Source: Bacillota bacterium
GTDB lineage: Bacteria > Bacillota > Limnochordia > Darwinibacteriales > Darwinibacteriaceae
Length of the DNA stretch: 64,000 bases
Direction of reading: 5' to 3'
NCBI GenBank assembly: GCA_012837385.1
Contig: DURH01000001.1
Coordinates: forward strand, 88,476-152,475
The position numbers and the translations under genes were made by a program. This document shows, one piece after another, positions 51,742 to 61,094 of the stretch (position 1 is the stretch's first letter; the number at the start of each line of letters is the position of its first letter). A model generated the notes under the pieces. That model was not told the origin of the DNA. It worked only from the letters and a program-made list of their open reading frames with translations, and ran no database searches.

Positions 51742-52728
51742 ATGGCCATTTTGGAAGTTAACAACCTCAAAGCGTATTACGTCACCCACACCTTCGGCCG
51801 CAGCAGCACGGTCCGGGCCGTGGATGGTGTTTCTTTTCAGGTAAACAAGAACGAGATCTACGGGATCGCTGGAGAGTCAGGATGCGGAAAGTCAACCCTG
51901 CTCAAGGCCATCAGCGGATTGGTGAAGCCGCCCCTGCAGATCCTGGATGGAGAGGTCGGCTACAACTTCGATGACGAGCGCTTGGATATCCTCTCCCTGC
52001 GCGATGACAGGAAGAGGCGCAAGCTGCGTGGTGCCCGTATTTCCTTGATTCCCCAGGGTTCCATGAGTGTGCTGAACCCTGTGCGCCGGGTCAGGAAGGC
52101 TTTCGAAGACGTGATCTATGCTCACCTTGATGTGAGTGAGAAAGAGTTTGAAGAGTTGGTGAGCAGACACCTCCTCGCCTTGGGTTTGGACTGGACTGTA
52201 ATGCATACCTATCCCCACCAACTCTCTGGGGGCATGAGGCAGCGCATCACCATCGCTTTGTCCACAATACTCAGGCCGGACATCATTTTCGCCGATGAGC
52301 CCACCACAGCCCTGGATGTAGTGGTGCAGCGCGGCGTGGTACAGCTCATCAAGAAGATCAAAGAAGAACAGCAGAACACCTTGATCATGGTAACCCACGA
52401 TATGTCCATCCATGCCAATCTCTGCGATCGCCTGGCTGTGATGTATGCTGGGGAAATCGTAGAAGAGGGTGACGTGCAGTCCATCTTCAGTGCTCCGAAA
52501 CACCCCTATACCACTATGCTGCTGGACTCGCTGCCCAAAGTAGGGGACAGCTCAGCAAGGGTGAGTGCACCGGGAGCTCCGCCTTCCTTGGTTGATCCTC
52601 CAGAGGGATGCAGGTTCCATCCCCGCTGTCCGCATGTGATGGAGCGCTGTCGAGTGGAGTCGCCAGTTCTAAATGGGCTGGGCAATGGCCACAGGGTGGC
52701 ATGTTTCCTTCAGGAGGGTGGCAAATGA
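51742..52728 (+). CDS. Oligopeptide-type ABC ATPase, DppD/OppD family
   Basis: A 328-residue ATPase: Walker A GESGCGKSTLLKAISG, LIPQGSMSVLNPV, LSGGMRQRITIAL, IIFADEPTTALDV, VTHDMSIHANLCDR, and the C-terminal cysteine motif CRFHPRCPHVMERC of OppD/F proteins (an iron-sulfur-type site). Overlaps the next gene by ATGA. Confidence 0.94.
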   Translation: MAILEVNNLKAYYVTHTFGRSSTVRAVDGVSFQVNKNEIYGIAGESGCGKSTLLKAISGLVKPPLQILDGEVGYNFDDERLDILSLRDDRKRRKLRGARISLIPQGSMSVLNPVRRVRKAFEDVIYAHLDVSEKEFEELVSRHLLALGLDWTVMHTYPHQLSGGMRQRITIALSTILRPDIIFADEPTTALDVVVQRGVVQLIKKIKEEQQNTLIMVTHDMSIHANLCDRLAVMYAGEIVEEGDVQSIFSAPKHPYTTMLLDSLPKVGDSSARVSAPGAPPSLVDPPEGCRFHPRCPHVMERCRVESPVLNGLGNGHRVACFLQEGGK

Positions 52729-53684
52729 AGAACGGAAAACTACTGGCAGTCGATAACTTGACCAAGGTTTTTACCAAGGGCCAAGGTCTTGTGAAATCTA
52801 AGATCGAAGCGGTGAGCAAAGTCTCTTTTGACTTGGAACTTGACCGCCCTGAGATCTTAACTTTGGCGGGAGAGAGCGGCAGCGGCAAATCCACTGTAGC
52901 CAAATTGATCCTAGGTTTTGAAACTCCAACCACAGGAAGCATTTTGTACAAAGGGGAGCCAATAGCTAACTTGAAGGGAAAAAAGGACTTCATGAGGGCG
53001 GTTCAGCCGATCTTTCAGAACCCCTTTGAAACCTTCAACCCTTTGAAAAAGGTTCAAAGTTATTTCCATGAAACGGAACGGAATTTTACCCAGACTTCTC
53101 CTGGACAGTATCCCCTCACGGAAAAATCCCTCCAATTGGTGGGGCTCACCTCCGCTGAGATCAAGGACAAGTATCCCAGTGAGATGTCAGGGGGTCAGCT
53201 GCAGAGGGCGTCCATTGCCAGGGCGCTGATCACCAACCCCTCGCTGCTTATCGCTGATGAACCGGTATCCATGATTGACGCTTCCCTGCGCATGTCGGTG
53301 GTGAATCTGTTTAAGACACTTAAAGAAGAAGCACAGGTAAGCATCATCTACATCACCCATGACTTAGCCACCGCCTATTACATCAGTGACCGCATCGCCA
53401 TAATGCTCAGGGGCCAGTTTGTGGAATTGGGATCGGTGAAAAAGGTGCTGGACAATCCGCTGCACCCCTACAGCCAACTGTTGAAAACGTCCGTTCCAGC
53501 TCCTGATCCCCGCGACAGGTGGACAGAGGATATCGCCTTAAGCGATCTGGAAACGAAGGAATACACAAGGAAAGGGTGTAAGTTCGCGGGCCGGTGCCCA
53601 AAGGTATTTGACCTCTGCCATGAGCAGGAACCTGACCACCACGCAGTTGATGACAGGCTTGTAAAGTGCCATTTGTATGCGTAA
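52725..53684 (+). CDS. Oligopeptide-type ABC ATPase, DppF/OppF family
   Basis: A 319-residue ATPase with GESGSGKSTVAKLILG, QPIFQNPFETFNPLKKV, MSGGQLQRASIARAL, LLIADEPVSMIDASLR, THDLATAYYISDR and C-terminal CKFAGRCPKVFDLC. ATG 52725 follows GGAGGG by 6 bases and overlaps the previous stop; an in-frame ATG at 52608 lies inside that gene and is rejected. Confidence 0.93.
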   Translation: MKNGKLLAVDNLTKVFTKGQGLVKSKIEAVSKVSFDLELDRPEILTLAGESGSGKSTVAKLILGFETPTTGSILYKGEPIANLKGKKDFMRAVQPIFQNPFETFNPLKKVQSYFHETERNFTQTSPGQYPLTEKSLQLVGLTSAEIKDKYPSEMSGGQLQRASIARALITNPSLLIADEPVSMIDASLRMSVVNLFKTLKEEAQVSIIYITHDLATAYYISDRIAIMLRGQFVELGSVKKVLDNPLHPYSQLLKTSVPAPDPRDRWTEDIALSDLETKEYTRKGCKFAGRCPKVFDLCHEQEPDHHAVDDRLVKCHLYA

Positions 53685-53712
53685 GAATCCTTGGTTCAGG
53701 TAGGTGATGTAA

Positions 53713-54423
53713 ATGGCTATTAACAAAATTCACAGGAAAAAAGTCTGGCAGGAGGTTGCTGAAGAACTGCAGAGGCTCATCGTCGACGGCCACTGGGAGA
53801 AGGGGGAGAAACTGCCAGGGGAGGTGGACCTAGCCAAGGAGTTCGGTGTGAGCCGGTCCACTTTGAGGGAAGCTCTGCGGGCCCTGAGTTCCAGGGGGTT
53901 GGTGCAGATCAGGCACGGGGAAGGCAATTTCGTCTGGTATCCCGAGGCAGAAGATTACCTCAACCCTCTGATGCCGAGACTGCTCGTGGACAGGGAAGAC
54001 GTTTTCGCCATTATGGAAGCTAGGAGTATGGTGGAGGTTAAAACAGCGGCTTTGGCTGCAGAGCGGGCAACTGCGGAGACAATTGCGGAACTGCGGTCAC
54101 TGCTGGAGAACATGGAAAGGTCCCGGGAAGACCGCAAGCAGTTCGCCCACTACGATCACAGCTTCCACAAACAGATTGCCTTGGCCACTGAGAACAACGT
54201 GATCTTGAAAATCTATGAGGCCATTGAGGTGTTCCTGGTTTCCCAGCAGCTGCAGATTGTGGATTATGTGGATGCCATCGAACGGGGGATCACTGACCAC
54301 AGGGCCATACTTGAGGCTATCGTTGCTGGCGATCAAGAGCAGGCAGCAGAAGCCATGCGCGCCCATTTGGAGCGCACCTACCAGGCGATTATGGATAATC
54401 GAAGGAAGGAGGATCTGCATTGA
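53713..54423 (+). CDS. GntR-family regulator, FCD (FadR) subfamily
   Basis: A 236-residue repressor/activator. N-terminal winged HTH: EELQRLIVDGHWEKGEKLPGEVDLAKEFGVSRSTLREALRALSSRGLVQIRHGEGNFV. C-terminal FCD effector domain with metal/ligand-binding His and Asp positions (MEARSMVEVKTAALAAERAT; DHSFHKQIALATENNV; DHRAILEAIVAGDQEQAAEAMRAHLER). FCD members bind organic acids such as uronates, lactate or gluconate. It sits between the transporter and enzyme genes, 28 bases after dppF-like, and is the natural reader of the ATGTCTGACAT palindromes at 47.6-47.8 kb. Confidence 0.93.
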   Translation: MAINKIHRKKVWQEVAEELQRLIVDGHWEKGEKLPGEVDLAKEFGVSRSTLREALRALSSRGLVQIRHGEGNFVWYPEAEDYLNPLMPRLLVDREDVFAIMEARSMVEVKTAALAAERATAETIAELRSLLENMERSREDRKQFAHYDHSFHKQIALATENNVILKIYEAIEVFLVSQQLQIVDYVDAIERGITDHRAILEAIVAGDQEQAAEAMRAHLERTYQAIMDNRRKEDLH

Positions 54424-55313
54424 AAAGGATCGGATTCATTGGATTGGGACTCATGGGCCGCCCCATGGCGCTAAACCTGCTCAAGGCAGGCTATGAGCTT
54501 ACAGTCTATGACCGTAATGAAGAAAAGGTGGCATCTTTGGTGGAAGCTGGGGCCGCCGGAGCAGAAACACCCCAGGCGGTTGCCCGAGCTTCAGAAGTGA
54601 TTATCACTATGCTTCCTAACTCACCCCATGTACGGGAGGTTGTTTTCGGCGAGAATGGCCTTTACCCCGAGCTGCGCTCCGGCCAGTATTTTCTAGATAT
54701 GAGCTCCATCTCCCCAATTACAGCGAAGGAAATCGCTGAGAAATTGCGGGAAAAAGGGGTTGCCGCCTTAGATGCGCCTGTCTCCGGCGGGGTAGAAAAG
54801 GCTCAGGCAGGTACCCTGGCCTGTATGGTGGGGGGCACGGAGGAAGCATTTGCCGCGGTCAAGGATGTTTTGGGCGCCATGGCAGCTTCAGCTGTGCTGG
54901 TGGGGCCTCCTGGTGCGGGCCAGACCTGCAAGTTAGTCAACCAGATGATCGTGGGAGTGAATATCGCCGCAGTGGCGGAAGCTTTGACTTTGGGCAAGAA
55001 AGCTGGTGTTGATCCTGAGAACATCTTCCAAGCCATTCGCGGTGGTTTGGCGGGGAGCCAGTGTTTGGAGGATAAGGCGCCGCGCATGTTCTCTGGAAAC
55101 TTCGCGCCTGGTTTTCGGATTAATCTCCATGCCAAGGATCTGGCCAATGTCCTGGAGACCAGTCATGAGCTGAATGTGGCAGTGCCTCTAACCGCGCAGG
55201 TGATGGAGATGATGCAGGTGCTGATCAGCGATGGCCACGGCACGAGCGACCACGGGGGATTGGCCCTGTTTTACGAAAAGCTTAATTCACTTTCACTGCA
55301 GCAGGAAAGTTGA
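54420..55313 (+). CDS. Beta-hydroxyacid dehydrogenase, 3-hydroxyisobutyrate/tartronate semialdehyde reductase family
   Basis: A 297-residue NAD(P)-dependent enzyme. Rossmann start IGFIGLGLMGRPMALNLLKAGYELTVYDRN, substrate motif DAPVSGGVEKAQAGTLACMVGG, catalytic Lys region GAGQTCKLVNQMIV. GarR/GlxR-type enzymes reduce tartronate semialdehyde to glycerate. TTG start, 7 bases after AAGGAGG, forms a TTGA overlap with gntR. Confidence 0.9.
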   Translation: MKRIGFIGLGLMGRPMALNLLKAGYELTVYDRNEEKVASLVEAGAAGAETPQAVARASEVIITMLPNSPHVREVVFGENGLYPELRSGQYFLDMSSISPITAKEIAEKLREKGVAALDAPVSGGVEKAQAGTLACMVGGTEEAFAAVKDVLGAMAASAVLVGPPGAGQTCKLVNQMIVGVNIAAVAEALTLGKKAGVDPENIFQAIRGGLAGSQCLEDKAPRMFSGNFAPGFRINLHAKDLANVLETSHELNVAVPLTAQVMEMMQVLISDGHGTSDHGGLALFYEKLNSLSLQQES

Positions 55314-55324
55314 GGGCAGGCCAT

Positions 55325-56155
55325 ATGCAAAAACGAGATCTAGACTATTTGAAGAGTAAAGCGCGGGCAGTACGGGAAGGGATTGTGCGGGCTATAGGTG
55401 TGGACCAGAAAGGCCATTTAGGCGGGTCCATGTCTTCCGCGGATTTGGTCACCGCCCTGTATTTCTACAAGATGCGGCACTGGCCTGATGATCCGAAAAA
55501 CCCGGATCGGGACAGGTTTATCTTCAGTAAAGGCCATTCTGTCTTGGCACAGTATGCAGCCTTAGCCGAATGCGGGTACTTTCCAGCGGAGGCCCTGCCC
55601 ACCACAAAGCAGTTGGGTTCCTTTCTTCAGGGCCATCCTGAGCGGGATCGTACCCCAGGAATCGAGGCCAACACAGGAAGTTTGGGTCAGGGTCTGTCCA
55701 TCGGCTTGGGCATGGCTTTAGCTGCCCGCCTGGACAAAAGGGACTACAAGGTCTATGTGATCGTAGGCGATGCAGAACTGGCAGAAGGACAGATCTGGGA
55801 AGCAGTTACAGCCGCGTCTTTTTACAGAACTGATAATCTCATTGCCATCGTGGATCACAATAAGATGCAGGCTACAGGACCCATCGTCCAGCTGTATGAT
55901 GTGGGTGCGGTGGGCAAGAAGTTCGCATCCTTTGGCTGGCGGGTTCTGGAGATTGACGGTCATGACATGGAAGCGGTGGTGGATGCCTTAGACGCCGCGG
56001 ATATTTCCACCGGCCAGCCAGTGGCCATTGTCGCCCATACGGTGAAAGGCAAAGGCGTGTCCTTCGCGGAGAATGTGGCTAGCTTCCACAATGGAGCGTT
56101 AACACGGGAGCAGTACCAACAAGCCTTGAGAGAGATTGCACATAATGAGGTGTGA
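55325..56155 (+). CDS. Transketolase, N-terminal (TPP-binding) subunit
   Basis: A 276-residue half of a split transketolase. It carries the thiamine-diphosphate site: DQKGHLGGSMSSADLVTALYFY, FSKGHSVLAQYAALAECGYF, NTGSLGQGLSIGLGMALAARLD, GDAELAEGQIWEAV...IVDHNKMQATG. Works with the product of the next gene. ATG 55325 preferred; TTG 55310, overlapping the previous stop, is an alternative. Confidence 0.92.
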   Translation: MQKRDLDYLKSKARAVREGIVRAIGVDQKGHLGGSMSSADLVTALYFYKMRHWPDDPKNPDRDRFIFSKGHSVLAQYAALAECGYFPAEALPTTKQLGSFLQGHPERDRTPGIEANTGSLGQGLSIGLGMALAARLDKRDYKVYVIVGDAELAEGQIWEAVTAASFYRTDNLIAIVDHNKMQATGPIVQLYDVGAVGKKFASFGWRVLEIDGHDMEAVVDALDAADISTGQPVAIVAHTVKGKGVSFAENVASFHNGALTREQYQQALREIAHNEV

Positions 56156-56158
56156 GCG

Positions 56159-57106
56159 ATGACAAAATTAGCCTGTCCACGGGAAGCCTATGGCAGGCAT
56201 CTCGTGAAAACTGCAGCGGCAGATGAGCGGATAGTGGCCCTCGATGCTGACTTAAGCGGCTCAACCATGTCCTGCCTGTTGAGGGAAGAATACCCAGAAC
56301 GGTTCTTCGAAATGGGGATCGCGGAACAGAACATGGTGGCAGTTGCCGCTGGACTTGCCCTAAGCGGTAAGATTCCCTTCGTCCATTCTTTCTCCATGTT
56401 TCTAACCGGGCGCGCCTTTGAACAGGTGCGCCAGAGTGTCGCCTTGGCTAAGGCTAATGTTAAGCTGATCGGATCCAGCTGCGGCTTTTCCGATTTCGGC
56501 GATGGCGCAACCCATCAAGCTTTAGAAGATGTGGCCGTTATGAGAGCTCTGCCCAATATGACAGTACTGGTGCCCATGGATGCCGCAGAGGTGGCGGAGG
56601 CTGTGGATCTTGCTCTGGAAATCCAAGGCCCGGTGTATATCCGCATCAGCCGCTCGCCAATGGAATATTTAACCAAGGCGATCCCCGGGAGCAGCCTTTT
56701 CGAGCCTGCACTCATGGCCGATGGCAGAGATCTTACCGTGTTTGCCAATGGGCTGATGACCACAGAAGCACTTCAAGCTCGGGAAATCTTAGCGAAAGAA
56801 GGAATTTCGCTAAGGGTGGTAAATGTATCCTGTGTGAAGCCCCTGTCTAAAGAAGCTATCCAGCGCTGGGCGGAAGATGTGCAGGGTGTAATCACTGTAG
56901 AAGAACACAGCGTGATCGGCGGCTTAGGCAGTGCCGTCTTAGAGGCACTAGCCCTGTCACCCAGGCCTACTTATGTGATGGGTGCTGAAGACGTCTTTGG
57001 GCAGTCAGCCCAGAGTCACGAAGAGCTGTTGGTCTACTATGGCCTGACTAAAGAAGCCATTTGTCAACGGGCTCGCTTCCTCTTGGGAAGGAGGGAAGCC
57101 AGTTGA
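56159..57106 (+). CDS. Transketolase, C-terminal subunit
   Basis: A 315-residue partner with the pyrimidine-binding part (RIVALDADLSGSTMSCLL, RFFEMGIAEQNMVAVAAGLALSGKIPFVHSF, DGATHQALEDVAVMRALPNMTVLVPMDAAE) and the C-terminal transketolase domain (VKPLSKEAIQRWAEDVQGVITVEEHSVIGGLGSAV). Two-carbon ketol transfer. Split transketolases in catabolic loci often act on unusual ketoses rather than the pentose phosphate cycle. Confidence 0.92.
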   Translation: MTKLACPREAYGRHLVKTAAADERIVALDADLSGSTMSCLLREEYPERFFEMGIAEQNMVAVAAGLALSGKIPFVHSFSMFLTGRAFEQVRQSVALAKANVKLIGSSCGFSDFGDGATHQALEDVAVMRALPNMTVLVPMDAAEVAEAVDLALEIQGPVYIRISRSPMEYLTKAIPGSSLFEPALMADGRDLTVFANGLMTTEALQAREILAKEGISLRVVNVSCVKPLSKEAIQRWAEDVQGVITVEEHSVIGGLGSAVLEALALSPRPTYVMGAEDVFGQSAQSHEELLVYYGLTKEAICQRARFLLGRREAS

Positions 57107-57870
57107 TCAAGGCTTTTGATCTGTCTGGTAGGGTTGCCATTGTAACGGGAGGCGCCCAAGGTCTGGGACGGGCTATGGCTGAGGGCCTGGCGGAAGCTGG
57201 GGCGGCTATTGTGATTGCGGACATCAACGAGGAGAAAGCTGCCGCCACAGCCGCTGAGTTCAGGCAAGAGGGATTTGCCGCTGAAGCCTTCCGTGTGGAT
57301 GTAGCCCAACGCAGCAGCGTGGACCGCTTGATGGAGTATGTGGTGGAGCGGCATGGGAGAATCGATGTCGTGGTGAACAGCGCAGGGCTAAACCGGCGCT
57401 ATTCCATGGCGGAGATCACCGAAGAGGACTACGACACCATCATGGACACCAATCTGAAGGGCACGTTCAATGTGTGCCAGGCTGCAGGAAAGGCTATGCT
57501 GGCCCTGGGCATCCCAGGATCCCTGATCAATATCTCTTCCATGTCTTCCCTGATCATCAACAGAAGGCGTCCCGTGGGGGTATACTGCTCCTCCAAGGCC
57601 GGCGTGAACGGTTTGACTAAGGCCTTTGCCGCGGAGTGGGCTCCCCATGGCATTCGTGTGAACGCCATTGCCCCTGGGTACTTCCTCACACCTTTGAACG
57701 AAGAGTGGATGAAGACGCAGCAGGGAACAGATGCCCTAGACCAAACGCCCATGGGCCGCTTTGCCCAGCCGTCTGAGCTGGGGCCCACTGCTGTGTACTT
57801 AGCTTCTGACGCTTCCAGCTTTATGACGGGGCAGGTATTGGTGCTTGATGGAGGGTACACAATCTGGTAG
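57103..57870 (+). CDS. Short-chain dehydrogenase/reductase
   Basis: A 255-residue classical SDR: cofactor motif VTGGAQGLGRAMAEGLAEAG, NSAGLNRR, catalytic Ser in NISSMSSL, YCSSKAG for Tyr-x3-Lys, and the C-terminal GQVLVLDGGYTIW. Probably a sugar or polyol oxidoreductase (2-deoxygluconate/gluconate dehydrogenase-like). TTG start after AAGGAGGG overlaps the transketolase stop. Confidence 0.9.
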   Translation: MIKAFDLSGRVAIVTGGAQGLGRAMAEGLAEAGAAIVIADINEEKAAATAAEFRQEGFAAEAFRVDVAQRSSVDRLMEYVVERHGRIDVVVNSAGLNRRYSMAEITEEDYDTIMDTNLKGTFNVCQAAGKAMLALGIPGSLINISSMSSLIINRRRPVGVYCSSKAGVNGLTKAFAAEWAPHGIRVNAIAPGYFLTPLNEEWMKTQQGTDALDQTPMGRFAQPSELGPTAVYLASDASSFMTGQVLVLDGGYTIW

Positions 57871-57896
57871 AACACGACTAGTAGGAGGAACAGGAT

Positions 57897-58979
57897 ATGC
57901 TGCAAGCAGCCATTATTGGGTATGGTGGCATGGGAAAATGGCACCATGACGCGATATCCACACAAGTAAAGGGAATTACAGTTACAGGCATCTATGATGT
58001 GCGGGAGGAAGCCAACGAGGAAGCCCGGGCTAAGGGCCTGAAGGTCTATGAGTCTGCCCATGACCTGTTCGGTGATGCTGATCTGGACCTGGTGATCATT
58101 GCTACTCCTAACGACTCCCACAAGGATTACATTATCGAAGGGCTGCACCGGGGCAAGCACGTGGTTTGTGAGAAGCCTGTGGTGCTTAAGTCTGAGGATT
58201 TGGTGGAGATCATGGAAGTGAACGAGACCGCGCCTGGGCTGTTCACCATCCACCAAAATCGCAGGTGGGACAAGGACTTCCAAATCGTAAAGACCATTTT
58301 GGAGCAGGACACCGTGGGCAAGCCTTACTTCATTGAAAGCAGGGTCAATGGGTCAAGTGTGTTTCTGCACGGCTGGCGGGATTACAAAATCAACGGCGGC
58401 GGCATGCTCTACGATTGGGGAGTGCACCTCATCGACCAAGCTCTGCAGCTCATCCCGGAGAAGGTGACCTCAGTTACAGCTCACCTGTTCAACATTCACT
58501 CTCAGGAAGTAGATGACAATGTGAAGGTGCTGCTCACCTTTGAAGGGGGCACGTCCATGCTCCTGGAGGTGGCCACCAACTGTTTTATCACTGCGCCTAG
58601 GTGGCATGTTTCGGGAAAAGACGGCACCTTTGTCATTAACAATTGGAATTGTGACGGCAAGATCGTTCAGCTAGCGGACAAGAGCGCACTGAAGTGGGAA
58701 AGCGACATTGTCTACACATCCGCCGGGCCAACCCGGACCATGGCGCCCCGCCCTGTGAACACCACTGTGGAGAAACCGCTGCCCCATATTTTGGATGCCA
58801 GGGGTAACGAGTATCACCGCTGGTCTTCCGCGGACATTTTCTACCACAACTTGATCGACGCCATCCGCGGTGAGGCTGCCCTCTATGTGCAGCCCAGTGA
58901 AGCTCTGCGGGTGATGAAAGTGATTGAGGCGGCATTTGCCTCAGCGGAGCAAGGGCACGGCATTTCCTGTTCGATTTAG
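57897..58979 (+). CDS. Gfo/Idh/MocA-family oxidoreductase (first copy)
   Basis: A 360-residue NAD(P)-dependent sugar or cyclitol oxidoreductase. N-terminal Rossmann domain with AAIIGYGGMGKWHHDA and ATPNDSHKDYIIEGLHRGKHVVCEKPVVL (EKP motif); C-terminal domain with the substrate-site stretch GGGMLYDWGVHLIDQALQLI (GGG..D.G.H..D). Family members oxidise a ring hydroxyl or act in aldose-ketose chemistry. Good GGAGGA site. Confidence 0.92.
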   Translation: MLQAAIIGYGGMGKWHHDAISTQVKGITVTGIYDVREEANEEARAKGLKVYESAHDLFGDADLDLVIIATPNDSHKDYIIEGLHRGKHVVCEKPVVLKSEDLVEIMEVNETAPGLFTIHQNRRWDKDFQIVKTILEQDTVGKPYFIESRVNGSSVFLHGWRDYKINGGGMLYDWGVHLIDQALQLIPEKVTSVTAHLFNIHSQEVDDNVKVLLTFEGGTSMLLEVATNCFITAPRWHVSGKDGTFVINNWNCDGKIVQLADKSALKWESDIVYTSAGPTRTMAPRPVNTTVEKPLPHILDARGNEYHRWSSADIFYHNLIDAIRGEAALYVQPSEALRVMKVIEAAFASAEQGHGISCSI

Positions 58980-59016
58980 GGTTTAGCATAACATCAAGGA
59001 TGGAGGAGGAAGAAGT

Positions 59017-60126
59017 ATGGAGACCACAAAGGTTGCCTTTATTGGTGTAGGTGATATCAGCGGTATTTACCTGGAGAACTTGACCAAGCTCTTTAAGCAG
59101 ATTGAAGTAATCGGCGTCTGCGACCTGGTCCGGGAAAAAGCGGAAAGGGCGCAGGAGAAGTACAGTATTCCGAAGATCTACGAGACGATGTATGACGCCT
59201 TTGCCGATGATGAAGTGGAGATTATCCTCAATCTGACTCGTCCTTATGAGCATTTTGAAGTAACCAAGGCAGCCCTGGAAGCGGGGAAACATGTCTATTC
59301 AGAAAAGCCCCTGGGCGCCTCGAAGGAAGAAGGCGAACAGCTCGTTGCTTTAGCCAAAGAAAAGGGTTTGAGCATTGGAGGAGCCCCTGACACCTTTTTG
59401 GGAGCGTCTATTCAGACCTGCCGCAAGCTAATCGATGATGGATTCATTGGGCAGCCCCTAGGCTTTAACGCTTCCATGATCTGCCGCGGCCATGAGAGCT
59501 GGCATCCCGATCCAGAGTTCTATTACAAGTACGGCGGCGGCCCCTTGATGGATATGGGCCCCTATTACGTCACAGCACTGATCAACCTTTTGGGCAGGGT
59601 AGCCAGTGTGACCAGTGTGGCTCGTACTTCGTTCAAACAGCGCGTCATTACCAGTCAGCCCCTGGCTGGCAAGGTGGTGGACGTGGACGTGCCTACTTAC
59701 ATAACTGGCATTATGGAGTTCGACAACGGAGTGGTGGGGAACCTATTCACCACCTTTGATGTGGTTTATGACGAGCAGGCCCACTTTGAGATCTACGGTA
59801 CGGAAGGAACGCTCATCGTTCCCGACCCCAACTTCTTTGGCAACAGCATCTACCTGCTCCGCCCAGAGTCAGGCGAGTACAGAGAAATGCCGCTGGTCTT
59901 TGACTACAAGGAAAACTCCAGGGGATTGGGCTTGGCTGATATGGCTGTGGCCCTGAAGAACAATCGGCCTATTCGGGCGAACATGGAGCAGACCTTCCAT
60001 GTGCTCGATGTGATGACTGCTTTCCAGAGGAGCAGTGACAAGCAGGCTCGAGAGGTTATTCAGTCGCCGTTCACCAGGCAGGCGCCCATGGAGAAACCCA
60101 AAGTTCTAGGCATCTTCGAGGGTTAG
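59017..60126 (+). CDS. Gfo/Idh/MocA-family oxidoreductase (second copy)
   Basis: A 369-residue paralogue of the same superfamily but clearly different in sequence. VAFIGVGDISGIYLENLTKLF at the start, EAGKHVYSEKPLGASKEEGEQL, and GGGPLMDMGPYYVTALINLLG in the catalytic domain, where the usual D.G.H reads DMGPYY, so the His is replaced. Two such enzymes next to an epimerase suggest sequential oxidation and reduction of one substrate. Confidence 0.92.
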   Translation: METTKVAFIGVGDISGIYLENLTKLFKQIEVIGVCDLVREKAERAQEKYSIPKIYETMYDAFADDEVEIILNLTRPYEHFEVTKAALEAGKHVYSEKPLGASKEEGEQLVALAKEKGLSIGGAPDTFLGASIQTCRKLIDDGFIGQPLGFNASMICRGHESWHPDPEFYYKYGGGPLMDMGPYYVTALINLLGRVASVTSVARTSFKQRVITSQPLAGKVVDVDVPTYITGIMEFDNGVVGNLFTTFDVVYDEQAHFEIYGTEGTLIVPDPNFFGNSIYLLRPESGEYREMPLVFDYKENSRGLGLADMAVALKNNRPIRANMEQTFHVLDVMTAFQRSSDKQAREVIQSPFTRQAPMEKPKVLGIFEG

Positions 60127-60158
60127 GCACTTACTCAAAAACACAGGGAGGTATAGAA

Positions 60159-60977
60159 ATGAAGGTAGCTTACACTGGCTGGACCTGGTTGATCCACCAT
60201 GAGGATAATCACAAGTATGAATTTGAGCAGTTTCTCAAGGAAGTATCGGACCTAGGCTATGAAGCGGTGGAGAACTTCGCCTTTATCACCAAGTACTTCG
60301 ATAATGACGCCAATGCTGTGAAGGAGCTCTTGGACAAGTACAATTTGGAGATGGCCAACCTCTACCACCACTATTCCGACGATCCAGAAGCAGACTACGC
60401 TAAGGCCGTTGAGTATGTGGACTTTATGAAGAAGATCGGAGCCACATACATGAACCTGCAGGCTGTGATGTGGCGTGACAAGCCCTACGATCGGCCGTTG
60501 GATGAAAAGACGATTCTCGCCTATGCCGAACTTTCCAACAGGATCGGCAAACTGTGCCGGGATAACGGCTTGGTGGCATGTTTCCATCCCCACGCTAACA
60601 CAGCCATCTACAAAGAAGAGGAAATCGATCTTTTCGTGGCCAACACAGATCCTGAGCTGGTGGGGCTTTGTCTAGATACTGCCCACACGACTTTAGCGGG
60701 CATGGACTGTGTGCAGGCTTTTGAGAAATATGCGGATCGCATCGTTTATGTCCACCTCAAGGACGTCGATCCAGATCAAGAAGAGCATGCAGCATGGCCC
60801 ATGGCCAGCTTCCGCCCCTTGGGATACGGTACCGTTGATTTCAAGGGGATCTACAAGGTGTTGAAGAAACACGGTTATGACGGTGTTCTGTGTGTAGAAC
60901 TGGACAACCCGCCGGTCTGCAACTACAAAGCAGCCATGGATTCCCGGAACTACATCCACAATGTGCTTGGCCTCTAA
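60159..60977 (+). CDS. Sugar phosphate isomerase/epimerase-like TIM-barrel protein
   Basis: A 272-residue xylose-isomerase-like TIM barrel (AP_endonuc_2 fold; IolE/IolI/IolH relatives). Metal-site stretches are visible: CFHPHANTAIYKEEEIDLF, VGLCLDTAHTTLAGMD, RIVYVHLKDVDP and DGVLCVELDNPP. It lacks a signal peptide. Acts as isomerase, epimerase or dehydratase on a sugar or keto-inositol. Last gene before the terminator. Confidence 0.9.
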   Translation: MKVAYTGWTWLIHHEDNHKYEFEQFLKEVSDLGYEAVENFAFITKYFDNDANAVKELLDKYNLEMANLYHHYSDDPEADYAKAVEYVDFMKKIGATYMNLQAVMWRDKPYDRPLDEKTILAYAELSNRIGKLCRDNGLVACFHPHANTAIYKEEEIDLFVANTDPELVGLCLDTAHTTLAGMDCVQAFEKYADRIVYVHLKDVDPDQEEHAAWPMASFRPLGYGTVDFKGIYKVLKKHGYDGVLCVELDNPPVCNYKAAMDSRNYIHNVLGL

Positions 60978-60992
60978 GCCAAAGAACAATGC

Positions 60993-61022
60993 GGCGGCTT
61001 CCCACAAGGGTGGCCGCCTTTT
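60993..61022 (+). terminator. Intrinsic terminator of the sugar-catabolism locus
   Basis: GGCGGC/GCCGCC outer stem with CCCA/GGGT inner pairing, then T4. Confidence 0.88.
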
Positions 61023-61094
61023 CTAGATCCGCCAGAAGTGCCAAGTGTGCAGCGAAACCTATGGACGTTCACTTCAGAGAGAAGGGGGTTGACC

